From: an uncultured Chloroflexales bacterium
Lineage (GTDB): Bacteria > Chloroflexota > Chloroflexia > Chloroflexales > Chloroflexaceae
Assembly: GCA_937902315.1 (NCBI GenBank)
Contig: CALGUG010000019.1
Coordinates: 1-64,000, forward strand
DNA length: 64,000 nucleotides
Reading direction: 5' to 3'
Under the pieces are notes generated by a model that searched no databases, had not been told where the DNA came from, and worked only from the letters and a program-made list of their open reading frames with translations. The position numbers and the translations under genes are program-made. Below, piece by piece: positions 60,612 through 64,000 of the stretch; positions within the stretch are counted from its first letter, which is position 1; the number at the start of each line of letters is the position of its first letter.

Positions 60612-61133
60612 GTGACAAAGATTACTGTCAAAGTTAATGGAAAAGAGTACACCAGCGAGGTCGAAGGACGCACCCTTTTGGTCCATTTTTTACGCGATCA
60701 GTTAGGGCTTACCGGTACGCATATCGGTTGTGATACTAGCCAGTGTGGCGCTTGTGTTGTGGTCATGAACGGTGACAGCGTCAAGTCTTGTACGGTGCTG
60801 GCTGTTCAGGCCAACGGAGCTGAGATCAAGACGGTTGAAGGTCTGGCCGAAGATGGCAAGCTTCACCCCTTGCAGGAAGGCTTCTGGGAGCGACACGGCT
60901 TGCAGTGTGGCTTCTGCACCCCGGGTATGCTGATGTCGGCATACGATCTGTTGCAGAAAAACCCCAACCCGAGCGAAGAGGAGATCCGCCACGGTCTAGA
61001 AGGCAACCTCTGCCGCTGTACGGGTTATGAGAATATCGTGCGTGCTGTTCAGTACGCTGCTGCCAAGATGCGTAACGAAGAGCCTGCTCCGATCGGCGCT
61101 AAAGAGCAGGTTGTGGAGTCGGTAGGATCGTAA
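60612..61133 (+). CDS. coxS: CO/xanthine dehydrogenase-type [2Fe-2S] subunit
   Basis: 173 aa, GTG start after AAGAGGAGG. N-terminal ferredoxin cluster CDTSQCGAC with a later Cys in VKSC, and C-terminal cluster CGFCTPG with CRCTGYENI. Complete small subunit of a molybdenum hydroxylase; carries electrons from the Mo site to FAD. Tail of 20 residues beyond the usual end. Confidence 0.95.
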   Translation: MTKITVKVNGKEYTSEVEGRTLLVHFLRDQLGLTGTHIGCDTSQCGACVVVMNGDSVKSCTVLAVQANGAEIKTVEGLAEDGKLHPLQEGFWERHGLQCGFCTPGMLMSAYDLLQKNPNPSEEEIRHGLEGNLCRCTGYENIVRAVQYAAAKMRNEEPAPIGAKEQVVESVGS

Positions 61134-61225
61134 ACAAACAAACCTGGCCCGCTCGTTTCTGATGGTGGTGGAACCGTTGCGTTTTGTTGTGTCACGAACC
61201 CAATGCATCTAGGGAGGAAGTAACA

Positions 61226-63607
61226 ATGTCTGTTGCGCCAACAAAGATGTTTGGTGCCGCTATTAAACGGCGCGAAGATCCGCAGCTGATTACAGGTCAG
61301 GGCAATTATCTCGACGATATTAAATTGCCAGGAATGGTGCATGCCGCTGTTTTGCGCAGTCCCTACGGTCATGCCAAAATCCTCAAGATCGATACAAGTC
61401 GCGCCCAAGCGGCCCCTGGTGTGGTAGCAGTGTTCACCGGCGCAGATATGATGGATATCAATCCTTTGCCCTGCGCTTGGACAGCTGCTTCGGGTCGAGT
61501 TCAGAACAACATCAACACCCCACGAGCCCTTGCTGTTGATGTGGTGCGTTTTGTCGGTGATCCGGTAGCGCTCGTTTTGGCTGAAGATCGCTATACCGCG
61601 CGCGATGCGCTTGAGCTGATCGATGTCGAATACGAGCCGCTCGATGTTGTTGTTGACGGACGCAAAGCCGTCGAACCGGGTGCCCCTCAACTTCACGAGA
61701 ACGCACCAAACAATATAGTTTTTGAGTGGGATTGTGGCGATAAAGCCAAAACCGATGCAGCTTTTGCTGCGGCAGAAGTTGCAGTAAAAGAAGAGATTAT
61801 CAACCAGCGCCTTTTGCCAACTCCGATGGAGACGCGCGGTTCGATCGCTCGCTACGAGCCATCAACTCAAGAGTTTACGGTTTGGATGACTTCTCAAGCT
61901 CCACACGTGATGCGCTTGTTGTTGACGGCTTTTGTCTTTGGAATCCCCGAATCGAAGCTACGTTGTATCTCGCCCCATGTCGGTGGCGGGTTTGGCCAAA
62001 AGATCTTCTGTTACAACGACATGGCCTTTACAATGTGGGCAGCTCGCAAGATCGGGCGGCCGGTCAAGTTTGTTGAAGATCGCTCCGAAAACTTCAAGTA
62101 TTCAACCCACGGTCGCGACCATATCACCGTAGCCGAGATCTGTGGTACACGTGATGGCAAGATCACGGGCCTGCGCGCCGACACCATCGCCAACCTTGGA
62201 GCCTATATCTCGACGATCGCGCCTGGTATTCCGACCACGCTGTATGGGCGTATTTTGAGCGGTGTGTATAAGATTCCTGCCGCCTACTGTCGAGTGCGCG
62301 GCGTCTATACTAATACCGCTATGGTCGATGCCTACCGTGGCGCAGGACGCCCCGAGGCTTCCTACCTGATCGAGCGCATGATCGACCGTTTCGCTGCGGA
62401 AATCGGCATGGACCCCGCCGAAGTGCGTCGCAAGAACTTTATCCAGCCCGAGGACTTTCCCTACGACAACGGTCTGGGTCTGCTACCCTACGATAGCGGC
62501 AACTATGAGCCAGCGCTCGACAAGGCCCTTGCAACCATCGGCTATAAAGACTTCCGCAAAGAACAGGAAGAAGCGCGCAAGCAAGGCCGTTATCTCGGTG
62601 TGGGCATTTCATCCTATGTCGAGATCTGTGGCGTAGCTCCGAGCGCTTGGATCGGTCTGCCGGGCGAGGGCTGGGGCGCAGGTTTGTGGGAAAGCGCTAA
62701 CGTGCGCGTTCACCTCACAGGCCAGGTTGTCGTGACAACAGGTTCTTTGCCGCACGGCCAAGGTCTTGAAACAACCTTCGCTCAGTTGGTGGCCGACGAG
62801 CTTGGTGTACCCTACGAGAATGTCTTGGTCGAGCACTCCGATACAGCCGGTACACCTTTTGGTTACGGTACCTATGGCAGCCGTAGCGCGGCAGTGGGTG
62901 GAACAGCCATTCACAAGAGCGTGACCAAGATTAAAGAGAAGGCCAAGAAGCTGGCAGCCCATATGTTGGAGGCCAACCCCGACGATATGGTCTATGAAGA
63001 CGGCAAGGTCTATGTCAAAGGCTCGCCGGATCGCTCGAAGACCCTCGCCGAGATCGCCTTGCAGGCTTCGGTGGCGTACAGCTTGCCTGAAGGCATGGAA
63101 CCCTTCTTGGACGAGACGACCTACTACGATCCGCCGAACTGTACCTTCCCCTTTGGCACCCATATCGCCATTGTCGAGGTCGATATCGAAACGGGTCGGG
63201 TCGATCTGTTGCGCTATGTCGCCGTCGACGATTGTGGCCCGCAGATCAACCCCTTGATCGTTCAAGGCCAGATTCATGGCGGTATTACCCAAGGTGTGGC
63301 GCAGGCCCTCTACGAACAGGCCGTCTACGATGAAAACGGTCAATTGTTGAGTGGTACTCTGATGGATTATGCAGTGCCAACCGCTGCACAAGTGCCGCAT
63401 TATGAGCTCGACCACACCGTCACCCCCAGTCCGGTCAACCCGATGGGCGTGAAGGGTGCTGGCGAAGCTGGAACGATCGGATCGGCCCAAGCAGTGATGA
63501 ACGCAATTATCGATGCGTTGTCGCCTTTTGGGGTGAAGCATATGCAAATGCCAGCCACGCCCGAGCGTGTGTGGCGTGCGATCCACTCGTCCAACAACCA
63601 TAACTAA
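61226..63607 (+). CDS. coxL: Molybdopterin-binding large subunit, form II CoxL type
   Basis: 793 aa from ATG 61226 (AGGGAGGAAG); a TTG at 61184 is unlikely. Molybdenum hydroxylase large subunit: FGAAIKRREDPQLITGQGNYLDDI, HVGGGFGQKI, and the active-site loop AYRGAGR at 369-375. That loop is form II; true CO dehydrogenases (form I) carry AYxCSFR. C-terminal GVKGAGEAGTIG holds the catalytic Glu. So the substrate may be CO with low activity or another small molecule such as an aldehyde or a heterocycle. Confidence 0.95.
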   Translation: MSVAPTKMFGAAIKRREDPQLITGQGNYLDDIKLPGMVHAAVLRSPYGHAKILKIDTSRAQAAPGVVAVFTGADMMDINPLPCAWTAASGRVQNNINTPRALAVDVVRFVGDPVALVLAEDRYTARDALELIDVEYEPLDVVVDGRKAVEPGAPQLHENAPNNIVFEWDCGDKAKTDAAFAAAEVAVKEEIINQRLLPTPMETRGSIARYEPSTQEFTVWMTSQAPHVMRLLLTAFVFGIPESKLRCISPHVGGGFGQKIFCYNDMAFTMWAARKIGRPVKFVEDRSENFKYSTHGRDHITVAEICGTRDGKITGLRADTIANLGAYISTIAPGIPTTLYGRILSGVYKIPAAYCRVRGVYTNTAMVDAYRGAGRPEASYLIERMIDRFAAEIGMDPAEVRRKNFIQPEDFPYDNGLGLLPYDSGNYEPALDKALATIGYKDFRKEQEEARKQGRYLGVGISSYVEICGVAPSAWIGLPGEGWGAGLWESANVRVHLTGQVVVTTGSLPHGQGLETTFAQLVADELGVPYENVLVEHSDTAGTPFGYGTYGSRSAAVGGTAIHKSVTKIKEKAKKLAAHMLEANPDDMVYEDGKVYVKGSPDRSKTLAEIALQASVAYSLPEGMEPFLDETTYYDPPNCTFPFGTHIAIVEVDIETGRVDLLRYVAVDDCGPQINPLIVQGQIHGGITQGVAQALYEQAVYDENGQLLSGTLMDYAVPTAAQVPHYELDHTVTPSPVNPMGVKGAGEAGTIGSAQAVMNAIIDALSPFGVKHMQMPATPERVWRAIHSSNNHN

Positions 63608-63669
63608 TGCAGGCGATATCCATGCGATTCTACCTTCGCACTGTTTGAAAACCTGTTGAAGGAGCAGAG

Positions 63670-64000
63670 ATGATCCCTAGCGCATTTGAATATTACGCCG
63701 CCAACAGCGTTGACGAAGCGCTCAAATTGTTGGCGGAACATGGCGATGAAGCAAAAATTCTGGCAGGTGGACATTCGCTATTGCCTGCTATGAAGCTGCG
63801 TTTGGCGGCTCCCACCGTCTTGATCGACATCAACCCGATCGCTGAACTACGCAGCATCAATGTTGGTGATAAGGTCACGATCGGCGCGATGACGACTTAC
63901 GCTAGCCTGCTCAACTCGGCTGAGCTAAAAGCTGCTCTGCCGGTGATCGCAGAGGCGGTCGATCAGATCGGTGACCCCCAAGTTCGCAACCGTGGCACGA
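63670..64000 (+). CDS. coxM: FAD-binding medium subunit, cut by window end
   Basis: ATG after GAAGGAGCAGAG; the first 110 codons are present and open to the window end. MIPSAFEYYAANSVDEALKLL and the FAD motif AGGHSLLPAMKLRL followed by TIGAMTTYASLL identify the CoxM/XdhB-type FAD subunit. Completes S-L-M order, the usual order for form II sets (form I is M-S-L). Confidence 0.93.
   Translation, partial: MIPSAFEYYAANSVDEALKLLAEHGDEAKILAGGHSLLPAMKLRLAAPTVLIDINPIAELRSINVGDKVTIGAMTTYASLLNSAELKAALPVIAEAVDQIGDPQVRNRGT

Overview
The window is about 64 kb of bacterial chromosome with roughly 55-57% G+C. Gene content points to the phylum Chloroflexota: secreted proteins with long Thr/Ser/Pro linkers after a YLP(F/Y)I motif, a DUF3160 lipoprotein, multi-GAF histidine kinases, a PAS-STAS regulator, a GlgE-type glucan operon and form II CoxSLM genes. 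This placement is inference; no rRNA is present to settle it. Most genes are housekeeping or metabolic, with no prophage, CRISPR array or complete insertion sequence. What is unusual is the intergenic DNA, which is packed with short dispersed palindromic repeats.

Layout. 0-9 kb: envelope proteins (CapA-like lipoprotein, two paralogous secreted Thr/Ser-rich proteins, one with a 45-bp minisatellite, and a DUF3160 lipoprotein), then a reduced cyanophycin-synthetase-like protein. 9-16 kb: a GNAT acetyltransferase, a thioesterase/MBL hydrolase pair, a DUF2342 zincin, a TlpA/Lgt-like pair, NurA and xanthine phosphoribosyltransferase. 16-23 kb: peptidyl-tRNA hydrolase, a VTC-domain/DUF4956/CotH operon, and a MarR regulator with a fused MhqO-MhqD protein, with matching palindromic operators. 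23-29 kb: glgM-glgE-mak, followed by a convergent RNase P RNA gene (rnpB, minus strand) found by its conserved core. 29-43 kb: PAS-STAS protein, SbcC/Rad50, LCAT-like hydrolase, M42 peptidase, zinc alcohol dehydrogenase and a flotillin/NfeD-type pair. 43-48 kb: dnaN without dnaA, two MBL hydrolases and leucyl aminopeptidase. 48-59 kb, all minus strand: AAA ATPase, secA, rplS, methyltransferase, rnhB and a large GAF/PAS histidine kinase. 59-64 kb: coxG-coxS-coxL-coxM, the last cut by the window end.

Repeats. Family A has an 18-bp core (TAGCCGTAGGCGGACGCG or its complement) found 16 times, always between genes. Five pairs face each other like the terminal inverted repeats of a MITE, and six copies are single units. 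Family B is about 120-160 bp, bounded by ATACCAAATCCG/CGGATTTGGTAT, usually with a central 16-19 bp perfect hairpin whose two arms change together between copies. Some family A units end in the same CGGATTTGGTAT, and A and B units adjoin in mirror-image arrangements, so both may be moved by one transposase in trans. A third element is the common CCCTTCTCCCGC/GCGGGAGAAGGG hairpin. Many of these units lie close to gene 3' ends and terminators.

Gene start positions were chosen from visible Shine-Dalgarno sequences. Functional names rest on motif recognition alone; no database search was run.
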